Below, one piece after another: positions 32,265 to 42,610 of a stretch of DNA of 64,000 nucleotides; the stretch's first letter is position 1; every line of letters begins with the position of its first letter. The stretch comes from Sedimenticola sp. (GTDB lineage: Bacteria; Pseudomonadota; Gammaproteobacteria; Chromatiales; Chromatiaceae): positions 1 through 64,000 of the forward strand of contig JALXAM010000010.1 of assembly GCA_026992075.1 (NCBI GenBank), in the 5' to 3' direction. Made by a program: the position numbers and the translations under genes. Below the pieces are notes generated by a model. That model made no database searches, had not been told where the DNA came from, and worked only from the letters and a program-made list of their open reading frames with translations.

Positions 32265-32474
32265 GCCGGGCTTCAATCCGTTCCATCGTTACGGATATCT
32301 CGTGTTTGGCGGCTTCCACGGCCACCTTGTTCTCATTCTGGTTTCGGTACTGGTCCTGGTGGATCCATAGGGTGCGTCGCGCGCATGGGGCCAAGGTCCA
32401 TTTGCCGGACGAAGAGAAGACCGTCTTCCCAACGTTCTCGGCACTCTCTTCCTGAGGTGATATGGAAGGCCCAA

Positions 32475-34511
32475 TCACCCTTGGCGCAATGCTTGTGATC
32501 GGATACGCCAAATGAATTCATCCTGGGTGAGCGGCGGGCTGAACAGAAAGCCTTGGTAGAACTTGCAGCCCATCTCCTGCAGCAGACGGTATTGTTCCTC
32601 GGTTTCCACCCCTTCGGCGACGACGTCCAGGTTCAGGTTTTGCGCAAGATCGATGATGGAGCGCGCAATGGCTTGGTCATTGCTGTTTTCCACGATGTGA
32701 TCGATGAAAGATTTGTCGATCTTCAATTCATCGAGGGGAAAGTCTTTCAGATAGCGCATGGAAGAATATCCGGTACCGAAATCGTCGATGGACAGGCGGA
32801 AGCCGTGATTCTTCAGTTTCTGCATGGCCTGCATGGTGAGATCGACATCCTGCACCATGGCCTCCTCGGTGATCTCCAGGATGATGAACTCAGGGTCGAT
32901 TCGATACTTCCGGGACTGCTCGATCACGAAATCGACGAAGCCGGGATCGTGAAACTGGTGTGCGGATACATTGACGGAGATGCTGGTCAGGTCCCGGTTT
33001 TGTAACAGAGACCTGTTTCCGGAAATCATGTCGAAGGTCTGAACAAGGATCTGCTGCCCGATTTCCACGATCAGGCCGGTTTCCTCCGCGATGGGAATGA
33101 ACAGATTGGGAGGCACCAGGCTTCCATCCTCCTGTTGCCAGCGAACCAGTACCTCGGCGGAGCAAATGGTCATGGCCCGGTTCACCTTCGGCTGGAGGTG
33201 CAGAAGGAACTGATGCTTTTGGATGCCGATATGGAGCCGGCGCTCGGTTTCGAAGCGCTGGTCGATCTTTTGCTGCATTTCCGGTTGAAAAACGACGATG
33301 CGGTTGCGTCCCATGGCTTTGGCTTCATGCAGGGCATTGTCGGCCTGCTTCAGCAGTGCCTCGCAATCGCACTCCCCGTTTCCATACAGGACGATGCCGA
33401 TGCTTGCGGTGATCCGGTATTTTTTCCCCGCGATGAGTATGTTGCGGGCGATATGGCGCTGAAAACTTCCGGCCAACTCCTTCGCGGTCCGTAATGCGGC
33501 ATTTTCATCATCGGGCAGGTCGTTCAACAGGACGATGAACTCGTCCCCTCCGATGCGAGCCACCAGATTTTTTTCGTTTTCGGGATAATCGAGCAGATTG
33601 CTGAGTCTGCGGGCGACTTCGATCAGCAGTTGATCACCGATGGAATGGCCGAGAGATTCGTTCAGCAGCTTGAAGTGGTCCAGGTCGATGAACAGCAGTG
33701 CGCCGTGGGAGCGGGATCGATTGTGATTCTTCGCCTGCTGTTGAAGATGTTCCTCCAGCAGCCTCCGGTTCGGCAGCCGGGTGAGCGTATCATGCAGATA
33801 GAGATGGCGGATGTGAGAATAGGATGCATCGATTTCTTTCCGCATCCGGTTGATGGCATATACCAGCGCACTGAGTTCGTCATCCTTCGTCCAGTGATTT
33901 TCCTTTCGGCTCAAACGGAGGTCCTGCAGCGGGGCCCCCAGCCGGAGGTTGTTGGTGTAGTTTTGTATGGCGGTCAAATGCCGGGAAATCAATGACCAGA
34001 CGATGAAAAGAATGAAGGTGGAGACGAAGAAGGTCTTGATGGTCTGGGTAACCAGTATGTAAATGAAGGTGTCCAGCAGCTCGTTGTAGACATTCTCCAG
34101 GGTGGCGGCAATCTTCAGCTGCCCCAGAGGGACCTCTCTGCCGTCGACGGAATAGGTCAGGTTCAGGTTGCGTTCCCGGAAGTTCTTTTTCGGCTTTTTG
34201 CCCTGCCGGATCAGAGGGCGCCCCTTTTCGTCCAGGATTTCGAGGTAGACGATATCCTTGTTCTGCAATATGCCTTCGAGCATGAGCTCGATGGAGCTCA
34301 GGTTCAGCATCCAGAGATTTTCCTCGAGCGCTTTCAGGCTGGTGCTGGCGATCTCGTCCATCTCCTGTTCGATGCGGGTGAGGCCATCCTGATAATCGCG
34401 ATAGAGCTGCAACGAGGTGAAGAACAGAGTGATGACAGAGCTGAAGAGCAGAACGTAAACCACGGTCCTGCGCGCCAGTTTGCTCTTGAACAGGTAGAGA
34501 ATCTCCTTCAT
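32475..34511 (-). CDS. Membrane GGDEF/EAL c-di-GMP enzyme
   Basis: This 678-aa protein has two helices (about 16-36 and 150-172) bordering a periplasmic sensor with no haem motif, then GGDEF (intact GGDEF at 321-325) and EAL (E453-V-L variant; NVSAHQF, DDFGTGYSS and AEGVE present). It probably both makes and breaks c-di-GMP. It follows the solute-binding-protein gene at 34579 on the same strand with a 67-bp gap, so that periplasmic protein may be its signal receptor. The 200 bp beyond its 3' end show nothing else. Confidence 0.9.
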   Translation of the reverse strand: MKEILYLFKSKLARRTVVYVLLFSSVITLFFTSLQLYRDYQDGLTRIEQEMDEIASTSLKALEENLWMLNLSSIELMLEGILQNKDIVYLEILDEKGRPLIRQGKKPKKNFRERNLNLTYSVDGREVPLGQLKIAATLENVYNELLDTFIYILVTQTIKTFFVSTFILFIVWSLISRHLTAIQNYTNNLRLGAPLQDLRLSRKENHWTKDDELSALVYAINRMRKEIDASYSHIRHLYLHDTLTRLPNRRLLEEHLQQQAKNHNRSRSHGALLFIDLDHFKLLNESLGHSIGDQLLIEVARRLSNLLDYPENEKNLVARIGGDEFIVLLNDLPDDENAALRTAKELAGSFQRHIARNILIAGKKYRITASIGIVLYGNGECDCEALLKQADNALHEAKAMGRNRIVVFQPEMQQKIDQRFETERRLHIGIQKHQFLLHLQPKVNRAMTICSAEVLVRWQQEDGSLVPPNLFIPIAEETGLIVEIGQQILVQTFDMISGNRSLLQNRDLTSISVNVSAHQFHDPGFVDFVIEQSRKYRIDPEFIILEITEEAMVQDVDLTMQAMQKLKNHGFRLSIDDFGTGYSSMRYLKDFPLDELKIDKSFIDHIVENSNDQAIARSIIDLAQNLNLDVVAEGVETEEQYRLLQEMGCKFYQGFLFSPPLTQDEFIWRIRSQALRQG

Positions 34512-34578
34512 GTCCGTATTTCTTTGGAGAGCATCGGTGTGGCAGATGGAATCAGAGCGATCTCCGGTGGCATCCCTT

Positions 34579-35418
34579 TCAGTTTCCTTTCATTCTCTGG
34601 AGGCGTCGATCGATTCTGGAAAAATAACGGTTCAGGATGGCCTGGTATACGCCTTCCTTTCTCATTTGGCGCAAAACCCGGTTGATTTGTGGAACGAGGG
34701 CAGCATATGGGGAATCCTTTCGGATCAGCAGGGAAAAGTGGATTGTGGCCAGTTGATGGGGACCGGGGATGATCTTTTTCAGGTTTTGACTGTAGGGGGA
34801 CTTTTCTTCGATGAGCTTTTGCAATACCGACATCCCCGGATACTTTCCCAGCACGTAGATATCCACGCGGCCATTCGCCAGCATGTAGAGGGCAGAGCTG
34901 TAGGAGGGAGCCCAGACGACGTCCAGGCCCTTCAAATTCTCTTCGGCCCATCCAGAGCCGATGGTATCCACGATCTTGAAGCCCTTGAGATCCCGAAGGT
35001 TACGGATCGCCAGGATTTCCTGAATCCTGGGGTTGTCGATGCGGGCGAAGGCCCGCTCGCTGACGGTGTAGATCGGGTTCGTGGCCAGGAAGAGTCTGCT
35101 GCGCTTCCGGGTCATTGCGGTGATCATGCCATCGCCCTTGCCGTCCGCGATGAGCTTCTGTGCTCGTTTCCAGGGATAGAGCTCCACGCTCAATGGGATA
35201 TCCAGGCGCCGGAAGATCTCAGACATGATGTCATAGTAGATGCCGACCGGTTTGCCCTGCTCGTCCTTGGCAATGAAGGGGTAGTAGTCCTCGTCATCGA
35301 TCCAGTGGAATGCGTGTTCCTTCTCCACCCCCACAGCTTCGCTCCGGACCGATGCCAGCAGCAGCAAAAACGGGAGAAGTGCACTCAAAAACCTTTTCAG
35401 TGCCAAGCTGACTTTCAT
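34579..35418 (-). CDS. Periplasmic family-3 solute-binding protein
   Basis: This 279-aa protein has a signal peptide (about 1-26) and the bilobed amino-acid-binding fold of family 3 (FHWIDDEDYYPFIAKDEQG, GIYYDIMSEIFRRL, GDGMITAMTRKRSR). No ABC permease or ATPase is nearby; the adjacent gene encodes a GGDEF/EAL protein, so it may act as its periplasmic sensor, as seen with other diguanylate cyclases. ATG 35418 starts a clear signal peptide; the longer open frame upstream does not look coding. Confidence 0.85.
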   Translation of the reverse strand: MKVSLALKRFLSALLPFLLLLASVRSEAVGVEKEHAFHWIDDEDYYPFIAKDEQGKPVGIYYDIMSEIFRRLDIPLSVELYPWKRAQKLIADGKGDGMITAMTRKRSRLFLATNPIYTVSERAFARIDNPRIQEILAIRNLRDLKGFKIVDTIGSGWAEENLKGLDVVWAPSYSSALYMLANGRVDIYVLGKYPGMSVLQKLIEEKSPYSQNLKKIIPGPHQLATIHFSLLIRKDSPYAALVPQINRVLRQMRKEGVYQAILNRYFSRIDRRLQRMKGN

Positions 35419-36041
35419 GGCTCCTGCACCTGCCCAGGATGAAGTGAAGGTTTCGTTTTCCATTTCTCTCCGACAGAGGATGAGGGGAGAGAGCAGCCGG
35501 GTGAACGAGGTTCCTCCGGCACAGGGATGAGGCGGCAGGATCGACTGCACCAAGCGGTCGGGTATTGAGCAAACCGCGTCTGCGGTGCAGCGCATCCTGA
35601 CGCGCGATCCCCGGGTCCCGTTGGGGAAACAGCAAAAGTTCGATGGATCATGGAGCCCATCGGACAAATCTCTCTCGTAAGCCATCGAGCACCAAGGGAC
35701 GAAATCCGATGGACGAGTAGGGAAGTCTAAGTCACCCCGGGGGGGAGTGTAAGCACTAGGCGGCATTCATTGCGAAATATTTGAAGGACAGCACCTTACG
35801 GGCAGCCGGGACGGCTCTTGCTGTAGAATGAGCACAGGCGTATCCCTGCTCCTGCCATCAGTGCCCGGAGGGCGGCCAAATCCATGAATCTGCATCTCGC
35901 ACCTCCTTCATTCCGACCGCTGCCATGAGATTCGTGCCAACAGCTGGTGACCGTCTGCAAAGCTCGCCTTGCGTTCCCAGCCAAGGGTATACGATCCGCT
36001 TGGGCCGGGATTGAATCGGAGGTTCTCCGCGCCTGCCTCGC
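35419..36041. other. 623-bp spacer without an identified gene
   Basis: I see no credible gene, tRNA or terminator here. Frames overlapping it have atypical composition. It presumably carries the divergent promoters of the solute-binding protein gene and of menF, but no clear -35/-10 pair, FNR box or palindrome stood out. Confidence 0.5.
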
Positions 36042-37418
36042 ATGTTCCAACAAGACGCCATTCCACCCTCACCAACCCCCGTATGGCTGGGTCGGCTCGT
36101 CCTGGAGCTGAAGCGGCTCGCCGGCCCCCTGCTGGTCAGCCGCCGCCGGGGGTTGCTCTCCATCACTTTCGATGTGCCTCTCGCTCCCTTGTCCGCGCCG
36201 GGAATCGCGACGGGCCACTGGTTTTTCTGGCATCGCCCTGCTTCGGATCATCGTTTGCTGGGTGTCGGGCTGGCGGCGGAAATCTCTTCTTCCGGTGGGG
36301 CACGCTTCCAGCATTTGGCCCGACAGGTGGAGAAGGCACAATCCGGCTGGACCCATATCAACCAGGGGCAGGCCAGCCCCCTGGCCCGCGCTTTCCTGGG
36401 CTTTGCCTTCGATCCCGAACATGAGCCGGCCGGTCGCTGGCAGGGATTTCCCAACCTGGCCTTCATCGTGCCCAGCCTGCTGCTGGAGTGGCGCAACGGA
36501 GGGTGCACACTCACCTTCAGCCACGACTGCGAAACGGCGCTTCCGTCCGAGCAGGTGATCTCCAACTGGCTGGCACACCTCTACCGGCTCCTGGCAGTGG
36601 AAGAGGAGCAGCAGCTGACTGCCGGCGAGCTGCTGGCGCAACGGGAATATCCCCCTTCCAGCCAATGGGTGGGGACGGTGGCCGATGCCGTGGAAGCCAT
36701 CCGTAGCCAGGAGCTTGAGAAGGTGGTGCTGTCGCGCACCCTGGAGCTGGCGTTCGACCGCCCGCCCTCTTCCGGGCCGTTGCTGGAGCGGCTGGCGGGG
36801 GATTTTCCCGGTTGCACCAGCCTGGGGGCCTGCTTCGGCGGTGCCACCCTGCTGGCGGCCACGCCCGAGCGGCTGCTCTCCATGGAAGGATCGCGGGTGA
36901 CCAGTGACGCCATCGCCGGCACCCTGGCGGGAGAAACCGCCATTACCGATTCAGCAATGTTGAACCATGAACACCGTCCCGTGGTGGAGGCCATCCGGCA
37001 CGCCTTCCATCGCTGCTGTGACGAGGTGGAGGTGGAACCGGCCCCCCGTTCCCTCGAGCTGCGGGAGCTCTCCCACCTGGCCACCGCCGTCCGCGGGCGG
37101 TTGCGGCCCGGTGCCGGCCTCTTCCGCCTTCTCGAAACGCTCCATCCCACCCCCGCCGTGGGCGGCGTCCCCCGCGCCCGGGCGCTTGATTGGATCCGCG
37201 CCGCCGAGCCCCATTCGCGGGGCTGGTACACAGGGGCCTTCGGTTGGATCGGGGATCGACAGCGGGCCGAGCTGGCAGTGGTTCTCCGTTGTGGCCTGCT
37301 GGAAGACCGGCGCCTGACGCTCTATGCCGGAGCGGGCATCACCCGGGCCTCCGATCCCGGCGCCGAGCTCGAAGAGACCGCGCTCAAGTTTCGCCCTTTG
37401 CTGGACCGTCTGTCATGA
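36042..37418 (+). CDS. menF: Isochorismate synthase
   Basis: This 458-aa chorismate-binding enzyme converts chorismate to isochorismate, the first committed menaquinone step. The C-terminal half holds the family motifs SQELEKVVLSRTLEL, SDAIAGTLAG and HPTPAVGGVPR. The first about 150 residues are divergent, as in MenF. It overlaps menD by 4 bp (ATGA) and starts the menFDBA operon. Confidence 0.9.
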   Translation: MFQQDAIPPSPTPVWLGRLVLELKRLAGPLLVSRRRGLLSITFDVPLAPLSAPGIATGHWFFWHRPASDHRLLGVGLAAEISSSGGARFQHLARQVEKAQSGWTHINQGQASPLARAFLGFAFDPEHEPAGRWQGFPNLAFIVPSLLLEWRNGGCTLTFSHDCETALPSEQVISNWLAHLYRLLAVEEEQQLTAGELLAQREYPPSSQWVGTVADAVEAIRSQELEKVVLSRTLELAFDRPPSSGPLLERLAGDFPGCTSLGACFGGATLLAATPERLLSMEGSRVTSDAIAGTLAGETAITDSAMLNHEHRPVVEAIRHAFHRCCDEVEVEPAPRSLELRELSHLATAVRGRLRPGAGLFRLLETLHPTPAVGGVPRARALDWIRAAEPHSRGWYTGAFGWIGDRQRAELAVVLRCGLLEDRRLTLYAGAGITRASDPGAELEETALKFRPLLDRLS

Positions 37419-39046
37419 GCGACGGCGGCCGCATCAATCTCGACTGGGCGCTGTCCCTGCTGGAAGGGCTGGTGGGCGCCGGGTTGCAGGAGGTGGTGAT
37501 CTCGCCCGGCTCGCGCAGCACCCCCCTGGCGCTGGCGGCGCTGCTCCACCCTCAGGTGCACCAGACGGCGATCCTCGACGAGCGCTGCGCGGCCTTCACC
37601 GCCCTGGGGATGGCCAGGGCGAGTGGGCGGCCGGTGGCGCTGGTGGCCACCTCCGGCAGCGCGCCGGGCAACTGGCTGCCGGCGGTGATGGAGGCCGACG
37701 AGGCGGGGGTGCCCCTCATCCTGCTCAGTGCCGACCGCCCCTGGGAGCTGCAGCAGTGCGGCGCCAACCAGACCACCGACCAGCTCGCCCTGTTCGGCAG
37801 CCACGTGCGCGCCTTTCACGCGCTCTCGGAGGCAGTGGAGGACGAGGCTCTGCGCGGTCGGCTGCGCGACCTGGGACGGCAGGTGATGTTCCAGGCCCAG
37901 TGGCCCGACCCGGGGCCGGTCCATCTCAACCTGCGGTTTCGTGAACCCCTGGTGCCGGCGGGTGAGCTGCCACGGCCCGAAGCCGTGGCGGTGGAACTGG
38001 TCCCGAAGCCCCGGCTCCATCCGCCGCCCGAGGTGGTGGAGAAGCTTTGCGAGACTTTCCCAACGGGACCGGGCGTGGTGCTGGCCGGCGAAGGGGCGAC
38101 GGCTGGGGTGGTGGCGCTGGCCGAGCAGCTGGGCGCGCCGCTGCTGGCCGACCCCCTTTCCGGCCTTCGGCATGCCGGCACCACCTCGCCCAACCTGGTG
38201 ACAGCCTACGACCGTTTTCTGGCGGACCCGGAACGGGTGGCGGCGCTCCGGCCACGCTGGATCCTGCAGTTCGGCACCCTGCCACTCTCGGCCAACCTGC
38301 GGCAGGCACTTCAGGCGTGGCGGGTGCCCAACCACTGGGTGGTGGAGCCGCGCGGGCGCTGGCTCGATCCCCTGGGGCTGGGGGTGGAGCTCCTGGCCAT
38401 GCAGCCGGATCCCCTGTGCCGGGCGTTGGAGGAAGCGGGGCTGTCACGGGAGGAGCCGCAGTGGCTCTACCGCTGGCGCCATCCCGAGCCGGCGGAAGAG
38501 GAGGGCCTGCCGCCCGAGGGCGAGCTGGTGTGCCGGCTCATCGAGGCTCTGCCGGACGAGAGCCTGCTCTTCTGCGGCAACTCGCTGGCAGTGCGCTGGA
38601 TGGACGCCTGGTCGGGAAGCAGCGCGCGCCGTATCGCCATCCGGGGCAACCGTGGGCTGAGCGGCATCGATGGTAATCTCTCCGCCTTCATCGGCATGGC
38701 GCGGTGCTGGCCCGGCGGGGGGCGTAAAGCGGCGCTGCTGGGGGATCTCACCTTCCAGCACGACCTGGGGGCACTGGCCAACACCCTGGGTCTCGATGCC
38801 GTGGTGGTGGTGGTGAACAACGGGGGTGGCGGTATCTTCGAACGCCTGCCGCAGCGGAGGTTGCCTGGCTTCGATGCCCTGTGGCGCACGCCCCAGTCGT
38901 TGGATCTCTCCGGCCTGCCCGGCCTCTTCGGCACCGGCTTCATGCGGGTGGAGTCGATGGGGCGGTTTGCCGCCACCCTGGAGGCGGCCACCCGCTGCGG
39001 CGGCTTCCAGGTGGTGGAGGTGATGCTCCCCGGGCAGCGGGTATAA
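37415..39046 (+). CDS. menD: SEPHCHC synthase MenD
   Basis: This 543-aa thiamine diphosphate enzyme joins isochorismate and 2-oxoglutarate. Features in order: [12 protein letters not shown], the catalytic glutamate in the DERCAAF segment, [10 protein letters not shown], and ThDP-binding GDLTFQHD with NNGGGGIF. The ATG overlaps the menF stop. Normal length for the family. Confidence 0.94.
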   Translation: MSDGGRINLDWALSLLEGLVGAGLQEVVISPGSRSTPLALAALLHPQVHQTAILDERCAAFTALGMARASGRPVALVATSGSAPGNWLPAVMEADEAGVPLILLSADRPWELQQCGANQTTDQLALFGSHVRAFHALSEAVEDEALRGRLRDLGRQVMFQAQWPDPGPVHLNLRFREPLVPAGELPRPEAVAVELVPKPRLHPPPEVVEKLCETFPTGPGVVLAGEGATAGVVALAEQLGAPLLADPLSGLRHAGTTSPNLVTAYDRFLADPERVAALRPRWILQFGTLPLSANLRQALQAWRVPNHWVVEPRGRWLDPLGLGVELLAMQPDPLCRALEEAGLSREEPQWLYRWRHPEPAEEEGLPPEGELVCRLIEALPDESLLFCGNSLAVRWMDAWSGSSARRIAIRGNRGLSGIDGNLSAFIGMARCWPGGGRKAALLGDLTFQHDLGALANTLGLDAVVVVVNNGGGGIFERLPQRRLPGFDALWRTPQSLDLSGLPGLFGTGFMRVESMGRFAATLEAATRCGGFQVVEVMLPGQRV

Positions 39047-39081
39047 TCCGCCAACCGACCCCCTTTTCCGGAGAGCAACGC

Positions 39082-39912
39082 ATGGGCTGGCAGGCCGTTT
39101 CCCACCGTACCTACCAGGACATCCTCTACCACTACCACCGCCGCGAGGAGGGCATCGCCCGCATCACCATCAACCGCCCCGAGGTGAGAAACGCCTTCCG
39201 GCCGCGTACCGTGATGGAGCTGATGGACGCCTTCCACCACGCCCACCACGACCCGGGGATCGGCGTCATCATTCTCACCGGCGCGGGCGACCAGTCCTTC
39301 TGCGCCGGCGGCGACCAGAAGGTGCGGGGGGACGACGGCGGTTACCGCGACGAGCAGGGGGTCCACCATCTCAACGTCCTCGACCTGCAGATGCAGATTC
39401 GCCGCCTGCCCAAGCCGGTGGTGGCCATGGTGGCGGGTTATGCCATCGGCGGCGGCCACGTGCTGCACCTGGTGTGCGATCTCACCATCGCCGCCGACAA
39501 CGCCCGGTTCGGCCAGACCGGTCCCAGGGTGGGTTCCTTCGACGCCGGCCTGGGTGCCGGCCTGTTGGCGCGCACCGTGGGGCTGAAGAAGGCCAAGGAG
39601 ATCTGGTTCCTCTGCCGCCAGTACGATGCTCATGAGGCGCTGGCGATGGGGCTGGTGAACACCGTGGTGCCCCTGGAGCGGCTGGAGGAGGAGACCCTGG
39701 CCTGGTGCCGGCAGATGCTGAAGCACTCGCCCACGGCGCTGCGGCTGCTCAAGGCGGGCTTCAATGCCGACACCGACGGCCTGGCCGGCATCCAGGAGCT
39801 GGCCGGCAACGCCACCGCGCTCTTCTACATGACCGCCGAGGGGCAGGAGGGGCGCGACGCCTTCCTGGAGAAGCGCGAGCCCGATTTCAGCAGGTTTCCC
39901 CGCCGACCCTGA
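39082..39912 (+). CDS. menB: 1,4-Dihydroxy-2-naphthoyl-CoA synthase
   Basis: This 276-aa crotonase-fold enzyme closes the naphthoquinone ring. Typical segments: [11 protein letters not shown] (oxyanion loop), [17 protein letters not shown] and [14 protein letters not shown]. Its last base overlaps the menA ATG. Start 39082 has GGAGAG upstream. Confidence 0.94.
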   Translation: MGWQAVSHRTYQDILYHYHRREEGIARITINRPEVRNAFRPRTVMELMDAFHHAHHDPGIGVIILTGAGDQSFCAGGDQKVRGDDGGYRDEQGVHHLNVLDLQMQIRRLPKPVVAMVAGYAIGGGHVLHLVCDLTIAADNARFGQTGPRVGSFDAGLGAGLLARTVGLKKAKEIWFLCRQYDAHEALAMGLVNTVVPLERLEEETLAWCRQMLKHSPTALRLLKAGFNADTDGLAGIQELAGNATALFYMTAEGQEGRDAFLEKREPDFSRFPRRP

Positions 39913-40793
39913 TGACCCCTCTTCGCGCCTGGATCGCGGCCGTGCGGCCGAAGACGCTGGGATTGGCCGTGAGTCCGGTGCTGGTGGGCACGGCCCTGGG
40001 TGTTGCCGAGAAAGGGAGCTTTCACCCGGGGGTCTTCCTCGCCGCGCTGGCGGCGGCGGTGGCCATCCAAGTGGGGACCAACCTGCACAACGATGTGGCC
40101 GACCACCTCCGTGGCACCGACGGCGAGGATCGCCTGGGACCGGCTCGTGCCACTTCGCAGGGGTGGCTATCGCCGAAAGCGGTGACCCGGGGCGCCTGGG
40201 TCGCTTTCCTGCTGGCTTTTCTGCTGGGCTGCTACCTGGCCTGGATGGGTGGCTGGCCCATCGTGCTTCTGGGGCTGGCTTCTCTGGCGGCCGGTGCGGC
40301 CTATTCCGGCGGTCCCAGGCCGCTCTCTCATTTGCCGTTGGGGGAGCTGTTCGTCCTTCTCTTCTTCGGCTTGGTAGCGGTGGGTGGCAGTTTCTACCTC
40401 CAGACCGGCCGGTTCGACGGCCGCTCGCTGCTGGCCGGGTTGGTGGTGGGGTTGCCGGCTGCGGCGGTACTGGTGGTGAACAACTATCGGGACCGGCAGA
40501 GTGACGCCCGTGCCGGACGTAGAACCCTGGCGGTACTGCTGCCGCCTTCCGGCAGCCACCTGGAATATCTATTGCTGATGCTGGCGCCTTTTCTACTGCT
40601 ACCTCTGTTGCTTTCGGCAAAGCAGGTCTGGCTGCCCATGCTTTCCCTGCCGCTCCACCTGTGGCTGGTGGTTCGTTTCCAACGTGCTCCGGTGGGTCCG
40701 GGGCTGAACCTCCTGCTGGCCCGTACCGCCCAGGCGCAGCTGCTGCTGGGCCTGCTGCTGTCGGCTGCGTTCCTGCTGCAGCCGGTGCTATGA
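39912..40793 (+). CDS. menA: DHNA polyprenyltransferase
   Basis: This 293-aa integral membrane UbiA-family enzyme attaches the isoprenoid chain to dihydroxynaphthoate. It has about eight to nine helices and the Asp-rich motifs NLHNDVADHLRGTDGEDR and NNYRDRQSDARAGRRT. It closes the menFDBA operon; menG/ubiE is not in the window. Confidence 0.93.
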   Translation: MTPLRAWIAAVRPKTLGLAVSPVLVGTALGVAEKGSFHPGVFLAALAAAVAIQVGTNLHNDVADHLRGTDGEDRLGPARATSQGWLSPKAVTRGAWVAFLLAFLLGCYLAWMGGWPIVLLGLASLAAGAAYSGGPRPLSHLPLGELFVLLFFGLVAVGGSFYLQTGRFDGRSLLAGLVVGLPAAAVLVVNNYRDRQSDARAGRRTLAVLLPPSGSHLEYLLLMLAPFLLLPLLLSAKQVWLPMLSLPLHLWLVVRFQRAPVGPGLNLLLARTAQAQLLLGLLLSAAFLLQPVL

Positions 40794-40830
40794 TGGCGAG
40801 CCGTTTCCGCCTACTCTGGACTGCAGGCCC

Positions 40831-42594
40831 ATGAAGGCTTTTCTGAAACAGGTACTGGCGGTGCTGGTGGCGCTTTCCCTCTTCTGCTTCGCGCTGCTGG
40901 TGCTGGTGGCACTGATGCTGGGGTCCCAGGAGATCAGCCGTGCTGTGGAGCCCAAGACCCTGCTCACCCTGGACCTCGGCATACCCATTGGTGATCGCCC
41001 GCCCCGGGAAGAGTTTTCCGATCTGCTGGACAATGCCATGCAGGGCAGAAGCCGCAGTGCCTACACATTGCGGGAGGTGGTGACCGCCATCGACCGGGCG
41101 GCCGAGGACTCCCGCATAAGCGGCCTCTATATCAAGGGGCAGGTGGTTCGTTCCGGATATCGCTCCGGGTGGGCGGCGCTGCGCGAGGTGCGGGAGGCGA
41201 TCCAGCGCTTTCGCGCCAGCGGCAAGCCGGTGATCACCTGGCAGGAGACTCTGGACGAGGCCACACTCTATGTGGTCTCGCCGGCCAACCACATCCTGCT
41301 TCATCCTCTGGGTATGGTGGAGTTCAACGGCCTCGCGGCCGAGGTGCTCTATTTCCGGGATGCCTTCGACCGTTATGGAGTGGGGGTCCAGGCGGTGCGG
41401 GACGGCAAGTACAAGTCGGCGGTGGAGCCCTTCGTCTCCAACCGGATGAGCGAGGCCAACCGCGCCCAGCTGGAAGCGTTGCTGGGGGATCTCTCCCGGG
41501 AGATGATCTCCGCCATCGCCACCAGCCGGAAGCTGGAACCGCAGCGGCTCGATGACCTGGTGCAGCGGCAGGGATTGGTGATAGCGGACGAGGCCCGTCA
41601 ACTGGCCTTGGTGACTGCCCTGGGCCATTTCGATGTGGCGCTCGCCCGTCTGCGCAAGCTCACCGGAACCAAACCGGGCAAGCCCATCGAGCGCCGGATG
41701 GATGTGGCCGACTATTTCGACACCTTGAAGGAAACGGGTGGCGACAAGGTGGCGGTGATCTACCTGGAAGGCACCATCGTTTCCGGCAACGATCCCCGGC
41801 AGGTCGGGGCGGAACGGCTGGCTCGTCTACTGCGCAAGGCACGCGAGGACGATGCGGTGAAGGCGGTGGTGCTGCGCATCAACAGTCCTGGCGGAAGCGC
41901 CACAGCGGCGGATGTGATCGAGCGGGAGGTGCGCCTGTACCGGAAACAGAAGCCTCTGGTGGTTTCCATGGGGACGGTGGCGGCGTCGGGGGGTTATTGG
42001 GTGGCGGCGCCTGCCGACGAAATCTGGGTGGAGCCCAACACCATCACCGGTTCCATCGGGGTGTTCGGGCTCTTCTTCAATCTGCAGCAGCTCACCGAGG
42101 AGCACGGCGTCCGACGGGAGGTGGTGCGCACCGGGCCTTTTGCCGATTTCCAGAGCCTGTTCCGGGCCAAGAGCCAGGAGGAGCTGGATCGGGTGCAGCG
42201 ATTGGTGGATCGCATCTACGAGGGTTTCCTCCAACGCGTGGCCCAGGGCCGGGGCATGCGGCGGGACCGGGTGGAGGCATTGGCACAGGGGCGGGTCTGG
42301 TCGGGCCGACAGGCGCTGGTGCTGGGACTTGCCGATCATGAGGGTGGGCTGCGGGAGGCCATCGCCGCGGCGGCCCGGCGTGCGCAGCTCGAGTCCTATC
42401 GAGTCCTGGAATATCAGCGGGCGGAGAGCTGGGCCAACCTGTTGCTGCGGGCGTTGGGATTGACGCCCGAAGAGAACGATGCGCGGGATTCCGAGATGGA
42501 GAGCCGCTGGCGCGAGCTGCTTCAGTGGTTGCGGCTGACTGCCGATCCCCTTGGGATCTATGCTCGCATGCCCTTCGATCTTTCCATTCACTGA
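40831..42594 (+). CDS. sppA: Signal peptide peptidase SppA, 67-kDa type
   Basis: This 587-aa inner-membrane serine protease digests released signal peptides. An N-terminal helix (about 8-30) precedes two tandem S49 domains. The catalytic pair is visible: lysine K195 in GKYKSAVEPF (first domain) and serine S386 in VAASGGYW (second domain). Full length for the E. coli type. The next gene starts 16 bp later. Confidence 0.92.
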   Translation: MKAFLKQVLAVLVALSLFCFALLVLVALMLGSQEISRAVEPKTLLTLDLGIPIGDRPPREEFSDLLDNAMQGRSRSAYTLREVVTAIDRAAEDSRISGLYIKGQVVRSGYRSGWAALREVREAIQRFRASGKPVITWQETLDEATLYVVSPANHILLHPLGMVEFNGLAAEVLYFRDAFDRYGVGVQAVRDGKYKSAVEPFVSNRMSEANRAQLEALLGDLSREMISAIATSRKLEPQRLDDLVQRQGLVIADEARQLALVTALGHFDVALARLRKLTGTKPGKPIERRMDVADYFDTLKETGGDKVAVIYLEGTIVSGNDPRQVGAERLARLLRKAREDDAVKAVVLRINSPGGSATAADVIEREVRLYRKQKPLVVSMGTVAASGGYWVAAPADEIWVEPNTITGSIGVFGLFFNLQQLTEEHGVRREVVRTGPFADFQSLFRAKSQEELDRVQRLVDRIYEGFLQRVAQGRGMRRDRVEALAQGRVWSGRQALVLGLADHEGGLREAIAAAARRAQLESYRVLEYQRAESWANLLLRALGLTPEENDARDSEMESRWRELLQWLRLTADPLGIYARMPFDLSIH

Positions 42595-42610
42595 TGACAG
42601 GAACATAGCC

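Noticed and set aside
32265-32474. Small open frames after the nos operon
   Set aside because: Only short overlapping frames on both strands with no motif, ribosome-binding site or conservation clue.
35419-35766. N-terminal extension of the solute-binding protein (395 codons)
   Set aside because: The extra 116 residues are Arg/Pro-rich and unlike the family; ATG 35418 is directly followed by a clear signal peptide.
38467-41628. 1053-codon open frame on the minus strand
   Set aside because: It lies antisense to menD, menB, menA and sppA, all with full motif support; composition (long Gln/Arg/Pro runs) is typical of a GC-rich shadow frame.
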